Assembly: GCA_002171315.2 (NCBI GenBank)
Contig: NHFS02000013.1
Coordinates: forward strand, 1 to 64,000
Source: Euryarchaeota archaeon TMED117
GTDB lineage: Archaea > Thermoplasmatota > Poseidoniia > Poseidoniales > Poseidoniaceae
Direction of reading: 5' to 3'
DNA: 64,000 nt
Numbering within the stretch: the first letter of the stretch is position 1; each line of letters starts with the position of its first letter. Both the position numbers and the translations under genes were made by a program. Shown here one piece after another: positions 28,801 to 36,530 of this stretch. The notes under the pieces are model-generated. The model ran no database searches, was not told the DNA's origin, and saw nothing but the letters and a program-made list of their open reading frames with translations.

Positions 28801-31230
28801 CTTGATGGTAATTCACCTCTGGTAATTGCAGCCACTCCGTTTGATGGGCAAGAACGTCATGTTGGTCCACCTGCACCTGGTGGGCAAAGTATTACGGTGA
28901 ATATTCAAGATAGTGTAGATCCGCCAACACAGCTTACTTTCCATTATTGGATTGGATGCAAATCAACGGTTGCTTTAGGTTGTCATGATTTCAACTTTGA
29001 TGGCTTGCCTCAAGAAGATGAATATACTGAGAAGACCTTCTCATCTCCAGAGACAATCACTGGTGGGCTGAATATTTTTAGTGGCCTTATTGATGATTCA
29101 ATGTTGACTCACGGGCAATTCGTCTCATTCTTTGTTACTGGTAAGGATTCACAACAAAATCAGGTCGCAATGGGTGGCGGTCCAGTCTGTCCACCAACCC
29201 CGCAAATTTGTGGTTATGCGCCAGGCCAAGTCATGCCAAGTTGGGATGCTGATCTCTCCACTTACCAAATACGTCAAGAATTTGAACCAGAAGTGGATTT
29301 GACAAATTCAAGTATCGTTGGGCATGATGATGAGGACCCTCTCCATCCTGGTGTGATGTATACTGCTCAGGTTGTTCTTTCCGATCGTAACGGGTGGGAT
29401 GATATTCAATTTGTTCAATTCGCCCTTGGTGAAGATGTGAATGACGAGGAAACTTCAATCTTCATACAACTTCAAGAAGACGAGAATGGAATGCCAAAGG
29501 CTCATCTCGAATCAGGTGGAGAATACATTGCAGTCTCGAACCTCTACTCTGAAATTTCGACCTTTGAAGGCAATGCAAGCCAACTTTTGATCCGTGCAAG
29601 GTTCCAATTGACTTGGTCCTTCCCAGAATCCTTTGATACCGATGGAGAAACGCTCTTTATTCCTGTTTTACGTGTTACTGATAAACCATGTAATGAAGGC
29701 GAAGAGACACCTTGTTTCACAAAGATTTCAGGTCTTGGAAACGATGCATGGAGTCTTGATAATGACTTTAGATTCGATACTGAATCAGGACACATCAAAG
29801 CCGTAGAACTTCGTGATGGTACAAATCATTACAACGATGAAGTCGAAGAGACTCTCATAGGATCTGGACAAGCTCTACGAGTTACTGGACGTGTCTTGTT
29901 TAGCGAAGATGAAACACCTGCGCCACCAGGCGCTTTCGATGTTGTCTTTGGGGATTTCGACCACGTTTGGAAAACGTCACCTCGCCAAAATGGTGAATTC
30001 AGTTTAGATCTCTTGGTGCCATCCGTCAACAGTGGCCATCTTGACCTTCGACTGCAATTATCTGATTTACCTGGTCTTGCAATGGATGAAACAGATCCAC
30101 TACCTCGTGTTCGTTTGGCTGTTGACAGTTCAAACCCATCCATTCAAACAGTCATGCTGAATGAAGTTCCTGCTGGTTCTCCGATTTCTATTGGTGAAGC
30201 AAATTCGTTACTTGTCATGCTTGAAACAGTCGATGATAATGGATTTGACCTCGACCGACCTGCGGTACTTCACTACAGAATACGTGCTGGTGAAGCAGAA
30301 ATCTCCCGTGGTGCCTCAGCTCTTCCAGAAACACTTCCATTTGGTGACCAATTTTTCTGGACAGGTAGTATTGACTTGACTGATATGGGAGCAACGACAT
30401 TGTTACCATCTTACGTCGTAGATGTCTGGGTATCTGGTTCAGATGCTTCTGGAAATCCATTTGTTACGCTAAACAATAATGTTGCAGAACCCTTTGCATC
30501 GTGGCCGTTAGCTCTCCTTGGACCTAGCATTTCTTTCGATGATGAAGATACATCTATTCAATGGAGTAATCCAAGCCCAGTCCAAGGTTCATCATCAGAA
30601 CTTGAAATTAGTGTGGCAAATAAAGGTGGAAAAGGAGAACTTTCCTTCATTCTTCAACGACTTGTAGAGGGCGGTAATTGGAACGCGGAATCAAATACGA
30701 CCATTCCTGTTGCTGCAGGCCTTAGTGCATCGGTTTCTCTGCCGATTATCGCAGAAGTCGGACCTGGTGAATCTCAGGAATACAGGCTCCTGGTTACAGT
30801 CGATGGGGTTGAAATGGATCGAATGACAGTTGATCCACTCATTGTAAAGAAAGAGACTATTCGCGATGGAGATGCTCTTGCGGAACAAGCTGGTGAGAGT
30901 CAGTTTGCAATTTTCATGTACATAGTCGCCATTGGATCACTCTCGGCATTCCTATGGATGCTTGTGATGTATCGGAAGATGAAGTACGGAGATGAAGAAT
31001 TCGAATCTGACCAAACTGATGTCGTAGTCGAAGAAATGGAAGCAAAGATTGTGCCTCAAATCGATATTCCACAACCTACAGAACCAGTTGCTCTACCAGC
31101 ACCAATACCTGCAGTTTCAACAGATGCTAGGGGTATTGCGCCTTTACCTCCAACTGGCTTACCCGAGGGATGGACGCAAGAACAATGGAACCATTTTGGT
31201 TGGCAATACATCGATTCATTCAAACTGTGA
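25870..31230 (+). CDS. Giant type I membrane surface protein with conserved cytoplasmic C-terminal tail
   Basis: 1,786 residues. The signal peptide spans about residues 1-37 (RRTLAALLLSLFIGMSMSP ... AEAAE). The exterior has a propeller-like region rich in W/Y strands (about 150-470), then many Ig/fibronectin-like beta-sandwich modules and a CARDB-like module near 1580-1660. One helix (about 1677-1700, FMYIVAIGSLSAFLWMLVMY) precedes an acidic, then Pro-rich cytoplasmic segment. The last residues (LPEGWTQEQWNHFGWQY) almost match the end of the secreted subtilisin encoded at 56704-61563. No enzymatic motif was found. It starts 49 nt after the calcium-repeat gene and is followed 9 nt later by a small soluble protein, so an operon is likely. 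The function is unknown; an adhesin or scaffold is plausible. Confidence 0.75.
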   Translation: MSGNFVSRRTLAALLLSLFIGMSMSPLSELWIENAEAAEVARHTYEFSDGTTEYIALYQGGNADSGAKISLPKGAEVTDVQMTLSGASATGWSSIPTTTRDHWVAGEASNTDNKSSDLTLAMANVSQAFNAHSIDEAVNPSSTAWLDNGTYAVRQPHTSNSTDALFSQQRKLTPNSLNAQGQGAILRHHDWLYLSTWSSTSFHNIVHRLYPNNGTRESIITLDQNGCTLPSKHSSSYYGQWGFRDWVVTDDERLFAVLSGYKYFYTSTANTMYHRVIEFDISNENEWVCLNSFQPQGNGDYTGITYDPVDDKIWILHNQNRRIQSYQLDDSGNLERGDKHFTFQTSSSSIWQCGVSNQQARGLEMNETHFFMRCQDGQYYNDRDQLEAWGRSGTATALIPENSIRSISSLGYGLFYDGQRFLTVDSGYSTWSSTPSYHEFGTSWQYKTTPAPGTTTWFGPVITTAEDVLSVNMETLWSAASIGDRVDYWVSADNGTHWVQVESNTTVHFQHPGTELVWKATLIGSTAVSWWVDLEYSTEYETSGTWISPAKPTGTKVGKVRPQWTAFQDPSTTLTVQVSNDDGTTWQPAENMVETSFSTDGAGNLLRYAVTMTTTDPYITPVLDSLELFYEEGYPDKPKIDVGYDGVYDWKSILFLNESSINVNDDSVVGEDVEFQPTLVDAFNDFIPDNGDGFVEVPLAIKAQTSGRVKITNIDVSYKMNTHAINAVFEGGMAAPDGIARNLIIKVAHGDEVNYVTEVIAALNNSHGQNPSFKWQQGDTCSTLDDAGGIVYFDVSNCSSSIDSNDVRTIRIPITVDWSWDDEQSTEAILTVKDSFGTAVSNWDTENMELRVENDIQLDGLQVFDEDGRQLFTQDWVRGGQNISFLGKIHFESSQLSPLAGEFELRVLGQNVTFDGDPIGQPIVLAQEANPSFGSYNLTFVSPIESAPGGMIFYVEAINLPNGSEYSNPGYNTIRLILDGNSPLVIAATPFDGQERHVGPPAPGGQSITVNIQDSVDPPTQLTFHYWIGCKSTVALGCHDFNFDGLPQEDEYTEKTFSSPETITGGLNIFSGLIDDSMLTHGQFVSFFVTGKDSQQNQVAMGGGPVCPPTPQICGYAPGQVMPSWDADLSTYQIRQEFEPEVDLTNSSIVGHDDEDPLHPGVMYTAQVVLSDRNGWDDIQFVQFALGEDVNDEETSIFIQLQEDENGMPKAHLESGGEYIAVSNLYSEISTFEGNASQLLIRARFQLTWSFPESFDTDGETLFIPVLRVTDKPCNEGEETPCFTKISGLGNDAWSLDNDFRFDTESGHIKAVELRDGTNHYNDEVEETLIGSGQALRVTGRVLFSEDETPAPPGAFDVVFGDFDHVWKTSPRQNGEFSLDLLVPSVNSGHLDLRLQLSDLPGLAMDETDPLPRVRLAVDSSNPSIQTVMLNEVPAGSPISIGEANSLLVMLETVDDNGFDLDRPAVLHYRIRAGEAEISRGASALPETLPFGDQFFWTGSIDLTDMGATTLLPSYVVDVWVSGSDASGNPFVTLNNNVAEPFASWPLALLGPSISFDDEDTSIQWSNPSPVQGSSSELEISVANKGGKGELSFILQRLVEGGNWNAESNTTIPVAAGLSASVSLPIIAEVGPGESQEYRLLVTVDGVEMDRMTVDPLIVKKETIRDGDALAEQAGESQFAIFMYIVAIGSLSAFLWMLVMYRKMKYGDEEFESDQTDVVVEEMEAKIVPQIDIPQPTEPVALPAPIPAVSTDARGIAPLPPTGLPEGWTQEQWNHFGWQYIDSFKL

Positions 31231-31239
31231 GGCGCTCGT

Positions 31240-31680
31240 ATGTCTGACTCTGATGCTATGGTTACGCTGCAAGAGCGTATGGTGAATCTCATTGGTCAAC
31301 TAACGATGCCTGTGGTGGAAGTTGCTCTCGTTTTACAACATCACATCCATGGTATGATGATTTCATTAACGCAACACGTCGCCCAATCTGGAGGTCAATT
31401 AAACGATAAGGTTGCGAATCCGTGGCCAATCGTATCTCCAGATGAGAGCATTGATTCGCAAATAGGATTTGATGTTGAGAAAGTTCTGAAGATTGTTGAT
31501 CAAGATCGAATGGATATTCTCTCAACCCTGATAAGAGTCACACTTATCGAGACTGAAATGAATCTCATAGAAGGAATTCTTGCTCTACGATCTTGGGAAC
31601 AACTTGTGCGTCAACAACTTGCAGATGCAAATGGTCCAGGCCAACTCTTTTCACCCATAGATTTGCCAGAGGAATGGTGA
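31240..31680 (+). CDS. Small unknown helical protein in surface-protein operon
   Basis: 146 residues, soluble and mostly alpha-helical by composition, with no signal peptide or recognised motif. It begins 9 nt after the giant surface protein and ends 24 nt before the lipoprotein zincin. Cotranscription with exported proteins is therefore likely although it seems to be cytoplasmic. Two amphipathic helical stretches (about 5-50 and 78-135) could support dimerisation. I do not recognise the family. A chaperone or partner for the cytoplasmic tail of the neighbouring surface protein is one untested possibility. Confidence 0.6.
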   Translation: MSDSDAMVTLQERMVNLIGQLTMPVVEVALVLQHHIHGMMISLTQHVAQSGGQLNDKVANPWPIVSPDESIDSQIGFDVEKVLKIVDQDRMDILSTLIRVTLIETEMNLIEGILALRSWEQLVRQQLADANGPGQLFSPIDLPEEW

Positions 31681-31719
31681 GTTAGTGAAATTCAAGAAGC
31701 ACCTATGGATGGGAACACC

Positions 31720-32514
31720 ATGAGCAAACAATCAATGCTCGGTATTCTCCTTGCTTCACTTCTTGTCACCGTGCCTATGGCAGGCTGCATTGACGAAATT
31801 ACAGATGTTTTGGATGAAGGAGAATCATGGGGCAAAGTCGGCGGCTTGACACTTGCATGTTTGCGAAGTGACACATACTCCAACATGGTTGTAGAGATTG
31901 ATTATGCTCCGGGATATGCTCCAGAGAGTAGCACTGTTTCTTTACTCAAACAACGACTTGAACAGGTTTGTGACAAACCAGGTGGTATTTCGATGAAATT
32001 GAACGAAGAAACCTTTTCTGAGACCTCTTCCTGGAACGCAGATTTAGTTCGTTCCGTTGGACATGATACGATGGATGAATCACCGTTAAGCGGTTCTACT
32101 CTTCGATGGCATGTCATCATGCCTCAAGGCAGTTATTCCGATGACAGTGTCTTAGGTGTTGCAGTTGATGCTTCTACGATTGCTTTGTTTGGTGACTCCA
32201 TTGATGATGCTAATGGATTGTTCAATAGGCCTTCTTCCGAAGAGGTTGAAAACAGTGTTATGATTCATGAATTTGGTCATCTACTCGGTCTTGTGAATCT
32301 CGTTTATACTTCACCAGCTGACCACGAAGATGATGATCATCCAGGTCATTCAAATAATGATGAATCTGTGATGTATTGGGCTGTCGAATCACAAAGTTTA
32401 AACTCATTTTTTACAGGAAACTTGCCGAATGAGTTTGATGCTGATGATTTAGCAGATATGGAAGGCATGAAGTCGGGTGAACTCTCATGTTCAGACCAGT
32501 TGTGGCGGCCTTAA
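31720..32514 (+). CDS. Lipoprotein zincin metallopeptidase
   Basis: 264 residues from ATG 31720; ATG 31705 is an in-frame alternative. The signal peptide ends in a lipobox-like VPMAGC with Cys23, so the mature protein is probably lipid-anchored outside the cell. The zinc motif HEFGHLLGLVN starts at His183, with the general base at Glu184 and the second His at 187. At the position where metzincins carry the third ligand there is Asn, as in some bacterial and archaeal lipoprotein peptidases with HExxHxxGLVN. An Asp/His-rich loop follows (DHEDDDHPGH). It may act with the two subtilisins in extracellular proteolysis. Its stop TAA shares the palindrome TTAA with the convergent gene. Confidence 0.8.
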   Translation: MSKQSMLGILLASLLVTVPMAGCIDEITDVLDEGESWGKVGGLTLACLRSDTYSNMVVEIDYAPGYAPESSTVSLLKQRLEQVCDKPGGISMKLNEETFSETSSWNADLVRSVGHDTMDESPLSGSTLRWHVIMPQGSYSDDSVLGVAVDASTIALFGDSIDDANGLFNRPSSEEVENSVMIHEFGHLLGLVNLVYTSPADHEDDDHPGHSNNDESVMYWAVESQSLNSFFTGNLPNEFDADDLADMEGMKSGELSCSDQLWRP

Positions 32515-32816
32515 TTCTTCTTTGAATTTGATACTATGATGGTTGCATCTCTCCATGCATCATAGATTGACCAAAGCCAAAGTGGAATATAGAGAATGAT
32601 TGTAAGCGCTAATGGAATTTGAAGCAGGCTCCAGTCAAAGGCTCTTCGATGTTTTCTGTTGAAGTGTTGGCCTAAGAAGAGTCCTGGGATTGCAGCAAGT
32701 AGTGCTGCAAAAATCGGCCGAAAAGCCCCCCAAAGGCCAACTCCGAGGAAGATCTCTCTCCAAATCTCTCGAACCAATCGTATTGGTGAAAGTTTGGTTT
32801 GAGTTGTAGAACTCAT
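32511..32816 (-). CDS. Small two-helix membrane protein, unknown
   Basis: 101 residues from ATG 32816; a TTG at 32825 would add three residues. GAGGT upstream supports the ATG. Two hydrophobic segments are visible (FRPIFAALLAAIPGLFLG and LLQIPLALTIILYIPLWLW), separated by a basic loop (HFNRKHRRAFDW). The hairpin arrangement vaguely recalls TM2-type proteins, but I cannot assign a family. It converges on the zincin gene, with both stop codons inside TTAA. Confidence 0.6.
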   Translation of the reverse strand: MSSTTQTKLSPIRLVREIWREIFLGVGLWGAFRPIFAALLAAIPGLFLGQHFNRKHRRAFDWSLLQIPLALTIILYIPLWLWSIYDAWRDATIIVSNSKKN

Positions 32817-32904
32817 AGGCTTCAAACCTCGGTAGGGCCATTAGTTTGTGAATCTGTTGCCAACTTTGCATCATAATCAAGAACATTCGATACTAGGGCA
32901 GGTC

Positions 32905-33891
32905 ATGCCAAGGGTCTTATTGACAGGTTTCACTCCCTTTGGAGAACATGTTGAAAATATCTCTGAGAAACTCGTACATTCAATGCCATCAGTCCTCCCA
33001 ATCAGTAATCCATTCGGTCCAGGTGGAAGTGAAATCTCTGTTGAGAAGAAGATCCTAACAGTTGACCTTGCAGGATCAACATGGACACGTGATGAATTAC
33101 ATTCAAGAGAATGGGATGCTATTCTCCATCTCGGTCTCTGTGGGGAATGCACTGAACCGAGAATTGAACTCCGAGCTCAAGATCGTCTCAATATGAACAT
33201 TCCCGATAATTCAGGTCGCCAATCTGTTGATGAATCCATCAGCGGAAATGGGGATCTTCTAACTCCGGTCCAAGTGAAACGTTGGAATCTTCAATCGTGG
33301 AAAATAAAACCAACATTATCCTCTGATGCTGGTACCTATCTTTGCAATGAGACCTATTATCGTACTCTACAAGCGCTTGACGCCTCAGAGGTCGATGTCC
33401 CATGTTTATTTCTTCATCTCCCAAATTCGTCACATCTTACAATATCAGAAGGGATACAACTTATCCGCGATGTGATTTCACACATGCTGTATCGACCATC
33501 GATACAAGTTGCTGCGGGAGTATTTCATTCTGAAACTCAATTCCTTGCGATGCAAAGGGCTAATTCTGAGCCCAAACCAGGAAAATGGGAGTTTCCTGGA
33601 GGCAGTGTAGAACCAGATGAATCTCCTGAGGTTGCGATGATTCGTGAATTGAAAGAAGAACTTGGAGTAGATTCGGAGATTAATGAAAAATTGGGCATTT
33701 GGCCATTTACATATCCTTTCTTACACGTTGACATACACGTTTTCCTCGTCTCTACGAAAGATTCTCTCGACATGTCATCATTGGCAGTTCATGAGTCAAT
33801 GAAATGGGTCAGTTCAGATGAGGCTTTCAAGCTCGATTGGTTGGAAGCAGATATTCCAATTGTGAAACATCTTCAGAAATTGGGCTACTGA
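32905..33891 (+). CDS. Pyroglutamyl-peptidase I (C15) fused to a Nudix hydrolase
   Basis: 328 residues from ATG 32905, which directly precedes the first strand PRVLLTGFTPFG. Residues 1-195 are a C15 pyroglutamyl peptidase with all three catalytic residues: Glu88 (RIELRAQD), Cys147 (AGTYLCNETYY) and His171 (LFLHLP). That enzyme removes N-terminal pyroglutamate from peptides. Residues about 200-328 are a MutT-like Nudix domain with a complete box from Gly233 to Val255 (GGSVEPDES, then RELKEELGV), preceded by KPGKWEFPGG as in 8-oxo-dGTP or CTP pyrophosphohydrolases. Both are normally separate cytoplasmic enzymes of about 200 and 130 residues. No stop or frameshift interrupts the junction. The two activities have no known shared pathway. 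Confidence 0.88.
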   Translation: MPRVLLTGFTPFGEHVENISEKLVHSMPSVLPISNPFGPGGSEISVEKKILTVDLAGSTWTRDELHSREWDAILHLGLCGECTEPRIELRAQDRLNMNIPDNSGRQSVDESISGNGDLLTPVQVKRWNLQSWKIKPTLSSDAGTYLCNETYYRTLQALDASEVDVPCLFLHLPNSSHLTISEGIQLIRDVISHMLYRPSIQVAAGVFHSETQFLAMQRANSEPKPGKWEFPGGSVEPDESPEVAMIRELKEELGVDSEINEKLGIWPFTYPFLHVDIHVFLVSTKDSLDMSSLAVHESMKWVSSDEAFKLDWLEADIPIVKHLQKLGY

Positions 33892-34397
33892 TGCCAAGTT
33901 GCGGCTTCTCCATCTTGGAGCATTGCTAAATCATCGTTTAATTGCCGAGGAATTTCCTGTCGACCATTGTGCCATGTGACTGCTTCGATCCAATCTGCAA
34001 GTCCAGATCCTTGCAACTGTATTGTGAAGCAACCACCGAGAGGGACTTCTTCGTAGGTAAATGCGATTTTATTTGCAAATGCTGCGAGTCTTGAAATTGA
34101 AAACGAAGTCGAATTTCCATCCAAGTTCTTAGCCATAGCATCCATTGCTGTATCCAATATTGCCTGTTGGCGAATAAGGGTAAGGAACGTCTCTAAAGAT
34201 AAATTGAGACACTCAATGACAGCATTACGTTGAGATGGAAACGTTTCTTCTTCGAGTGGATCAAATGATGCCTCAGGAAAGAGATTTAACACGGCTTCTG
34301 AAATTTTATCCTCATCATCGCCAGGTTTCAGAATCGTTGACAATGTGACTGAAATACCTTCATCTCTGCCATTATAGGTCAATGGTTTGATGTCCAT
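33885..34397 (-). CDS. UPF0201/COG1931-like RNA-binding protein
   Basis: 170 residues from ATG 34397. Longer starts up to 34496 exist but would run into the divergent glycosyltransferase gene. The pattern ISVTLSTILKPGDDEDKI-x5-NLFP, followed later by RQQAILDTAMDAM, a strand-rich FSISRLAAFANKIAF and PLGGCFTIQL, fits the UPF0201 family (Pfam RNA_binding, PF01877). That family occurs in archaea and is predicted to bind RNA. Its exact role is not established. The call rests on pattern memory. It converges with the Pcp-Nudix gene with a 7-nt overlap. Confidence 0.6.
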   Translation of the reverse strand: MDIKPLTYNGRDEGISVTLSTILKPGDDEDKISEAVLNLFPEASFDPLEEETFPSQRNAVIECLNLSLETFLTLIRQQAILDTAMDAMAKNLDGNSTSFSISRLAAFANKIAFTYEEVPLGGCFTIQLQGSGLADWIEAVTWHNGRQEIPRQLNDDLAMLQDGEAATWHQ

Positions 34398-34474
34398 GCG
34401 CCTATGGATGCATAAACCGCTTTTCAACCTGCTTCTAAGGTGAAGAGTCAAAACCACATCTTCGATGTCGATGT

Positions 34475-35500
34475 ATGGCGGCAGCATCTCACCCATGGTT
34501 AGCCACCGTTATCCCCGTGTTCAATGAAGAACTTCATATCAAAAATTGCCTCTCTTCTTTGATGTCTCAAACGCTCGCATCAAATGAACACATGATTTTC
34601 GTTATTGATGGAGGTTCTACTGATTCAACTCTCTCTCATGTGAAGGATATGATTGAGGAATCAAAGAATAGTAACGGACCAAGAATTGTCCTATTGAACA
34701 ACGAGAATAGATTTGTTCCTCATGCAAGAAATATGGCTTTGAAACAACTTCCTGAAGAGATCACTCATGTTCTCGAATACAATGGCCATATCTCTTCGAA
34801 ACCAGACCATCTTATCCGTTTGAAATCAGAATGGGACCGTCTTGCGAAACAGGATCCTTCGATTGGAGCATTGGGCTGTAAAGTTCTTGGAAGTACTCAC
34901 AAGAATACGATTGTTGAATCGCTTATCGATGAAACTCTTCAAAATCCTCTCGGTGGAGGTCCTGGGCAATTTGCGACATTTACAAAGGCAGGTAAAACCA
35001 ACACCCCTGCTTTCGCACTTCATTTACGAAGTGCTCTGGAAACGATTGGAGGATGGGACGAGTCCTTCATTACGAGTCAAGATAGCGATCTGAGTATGCG
35101 ATTATTGAAGAATGGATACACGCTTTATCGAACTCCACTCATAACTGTTGAAATGAAGCGAAGATCTTCTCTCAAATCTTGGTATCTAATGAGTCATCGT
35201 TATGGGTTTTGGAGGACAAAGGTACTGTTGAAACATCCTTCTAGAATTGTCCTGCGAGAATTCTTTCCTATGCTCGGTGCTCTCATTACGATAGGACTCT
35301 TTGTTATGAATATCCAATGGGGTCTTCTTCCTATCGTGGCTTATGCATCAGTACTCGCCATATCGGGTGTATATGCTTCAAGGAAGGGCATTCAGCACCT
35401 CTTGGGAGTGCCTCTGTGTCTTTTGATTCTTCACACTGGTTTCACAATCGGTCTCATCGATGGAAGCATTCGAAAGGGTCGCGCTCCACGTGATCGATAA
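34475..35500 (+). CDS. Family 2 glycosyltransferase with C-terminal membrane helices (ExoA-like)
   Basis: 341 residues. The GT-A fold is shown by ATVIPVFNEELHIKNCL at the N terminus, FVIDGGSTDSTL for the nucleotide-binding strand and first Asp motif, and GGWDESFITSQDSDLSMRL as the acceptor-side acidic motif. Hydrophobic segments near 260-310 and 315-335 place the C terminus in the membrane, as in ExoA-like transferases. It transfers a sugar from a nucleotide-sugar donor, probably to a lipid-linked acceptor on the cytoplasmic face. It could contribute to the glycan used by the AglB homologue at the left edge; that link is inference. The usual Asp-x-Asp after strand 4 appears replaced (YNGHISSKP). 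Confidence 0.8.
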   Translation: MAAASHPWLATVIPVFNEELHIKNCLSSLMSQTLASNEHMIFVIDGGSTDSTLSHVKDMIEESKNSNGPRIVLLNNENRFVPHARNMALKQLPEEITHVLEYNGHISSKPDHLIRLKSEWDRLAKQDPSIGALGCKVLGSTHKNTIVESLIDETLQNPLGGGPGQFATFTKAGKTNTPAFALHLRSALETIGGWDESFITSQDSDLSMRLLKNGYTLYRTPLITVEMKRRSSLKSWYLMSHRYGFWRTKVLLKHPSRIVLREFFPMLGALITIGLFVMNIQWGLLPIVAYASVLAISGVYASRKGIQHLLGVPLCLLILHTGFTIGLIDGSIRKGRAPRDR

Positions 35501-35530
35501 CAAACAATAAGAGAGAATACATAAGAAGCA

Positions 35531-36478
35531 ATGTCTGGAGTTCATGCTATGACGACAAGGAAAACGACAGCAATAGGATTGTTTCTGTTGCCCCTTTTTG
35601 TCATGGCAAGTTTGCAAGTTGTAGTTGATCCACTCGGGGACATAATCGCATTAAGTTGGATTTATTTTGCCATCTGGTATGGACTTGGGGCTTTGATTGG
35701 ATTTATACTCTTCAAACGAACTCAAGTCACCAAAGATCATGAATATCGACGATTTGAAATCATGAAGAAGATGAAGAATGTTTACGAAGCTGAATCCAAG
35801 GGTGTTTGGGAAAAAGATGTTGAACTAAATCCTGATGTGACTCTCAACAAAGATGCTCTTAATTCAACCATAGGAACGTTTGACAGAGAAGCCCCGGAAC
35901 TACAGGTGGAGGAAGATGAGCCGTCAGAAGTACGTCTTCTCACCGAGCAAGGATTTGTGCAAAAAGCGACAAACCGATTATCTGGTAAAACAGATTTTGA
36001 TGGAGAAGAGATAGATTCTACTGTTGGTTCAATTCGTAAGAAAAGTTGGATGGATGGCGTCATTGACAGTATCTATGGCTTCTTTGGCAGGGATACAGAA
36101 GCAGAGCGTGAAGAAAAGAGAATGCAACGCTTGCATTCCAATGCTCAACAATCTCCTGTTGTGGCACAGCGACCTATAGCACCGATTCAGAAGGTCAAGG
36201 GTTCTTCTGAGACCAATTCAAAGGACTCAGGAACAATGACATCGATGAGCGATGATGGTGGGATTATATCTTCAATCGAAGTTGAGAGTAAAGAATTACC
36301 AACAATACCGAGTACACCCAGTCAATCGATTGAATCAATGGCTATGCTTGGAAATAGTCAACCCTCGTCGGTTGTGATTCAGCCATCTGGATCGAGTCTC
36401 GTTTGCTCCAGTTGCGGATTTAGTAATCCTCCTGGTGAGCGTTATTGTCAATCTTGTGGAAGCACTCTTTCATCCTAA
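35531..36478 (+). CDS. Membrane protein with C-terminal zinc ribbon, unknown
   Basis: 315 residues; ATG 35549 is an alternative start. Two hydrophobic helices lie near the N terminus (IGLFLLPLFVMASLQVVV and IYFAIWYGLGALIGFILF). A long polar, probably disordered cytoplasmic region follows. The protein ends with a zinc ribbon containing two CxxC knuckles (CSSCGFSN and CQSCGSTL). Such ribbons mediate protein or nucleic-acid contacts. A second membrane protein with a terminal zinc ribbon is encoded at 43661-45703. The next gene is DnaJ, 50 nt downstream. The function is unknown. Confidence 0.65.
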   Translation: MSGVHAMTTRKTTAIGLFLLPLFVMASLQVVVDPLGDIIALSWIYFAIWYGLGALIGFILFKRTQVTKDHEYRRFEIMKKMKNVYEAESKGVWEKDVELNPDVTLNKDALNSTIGTFDREAPELQVEEDEPSEVRLLTEQGFVQKATNRLSGKTDFDGEEIDSTVGSIRKKSWMDGVIDSIYGFFGRDTEAEREEKRMQRLHSNAQQSPVVAQRPIAPIQKVKGSSETNSKDSGTMTSMSDDGGIISSIEVESKELPTIPSTPSQSIESMAMLGNSQPSSVVIQPSGSSLVCSSCGFSNPPGERYCQSCGSTLSS

Positions 36479-36530
36479 TTACATCGTGAGGTTTTAGTGG
36501 GTGGTCGCAGCCCAACAAAATGGTGGCACT

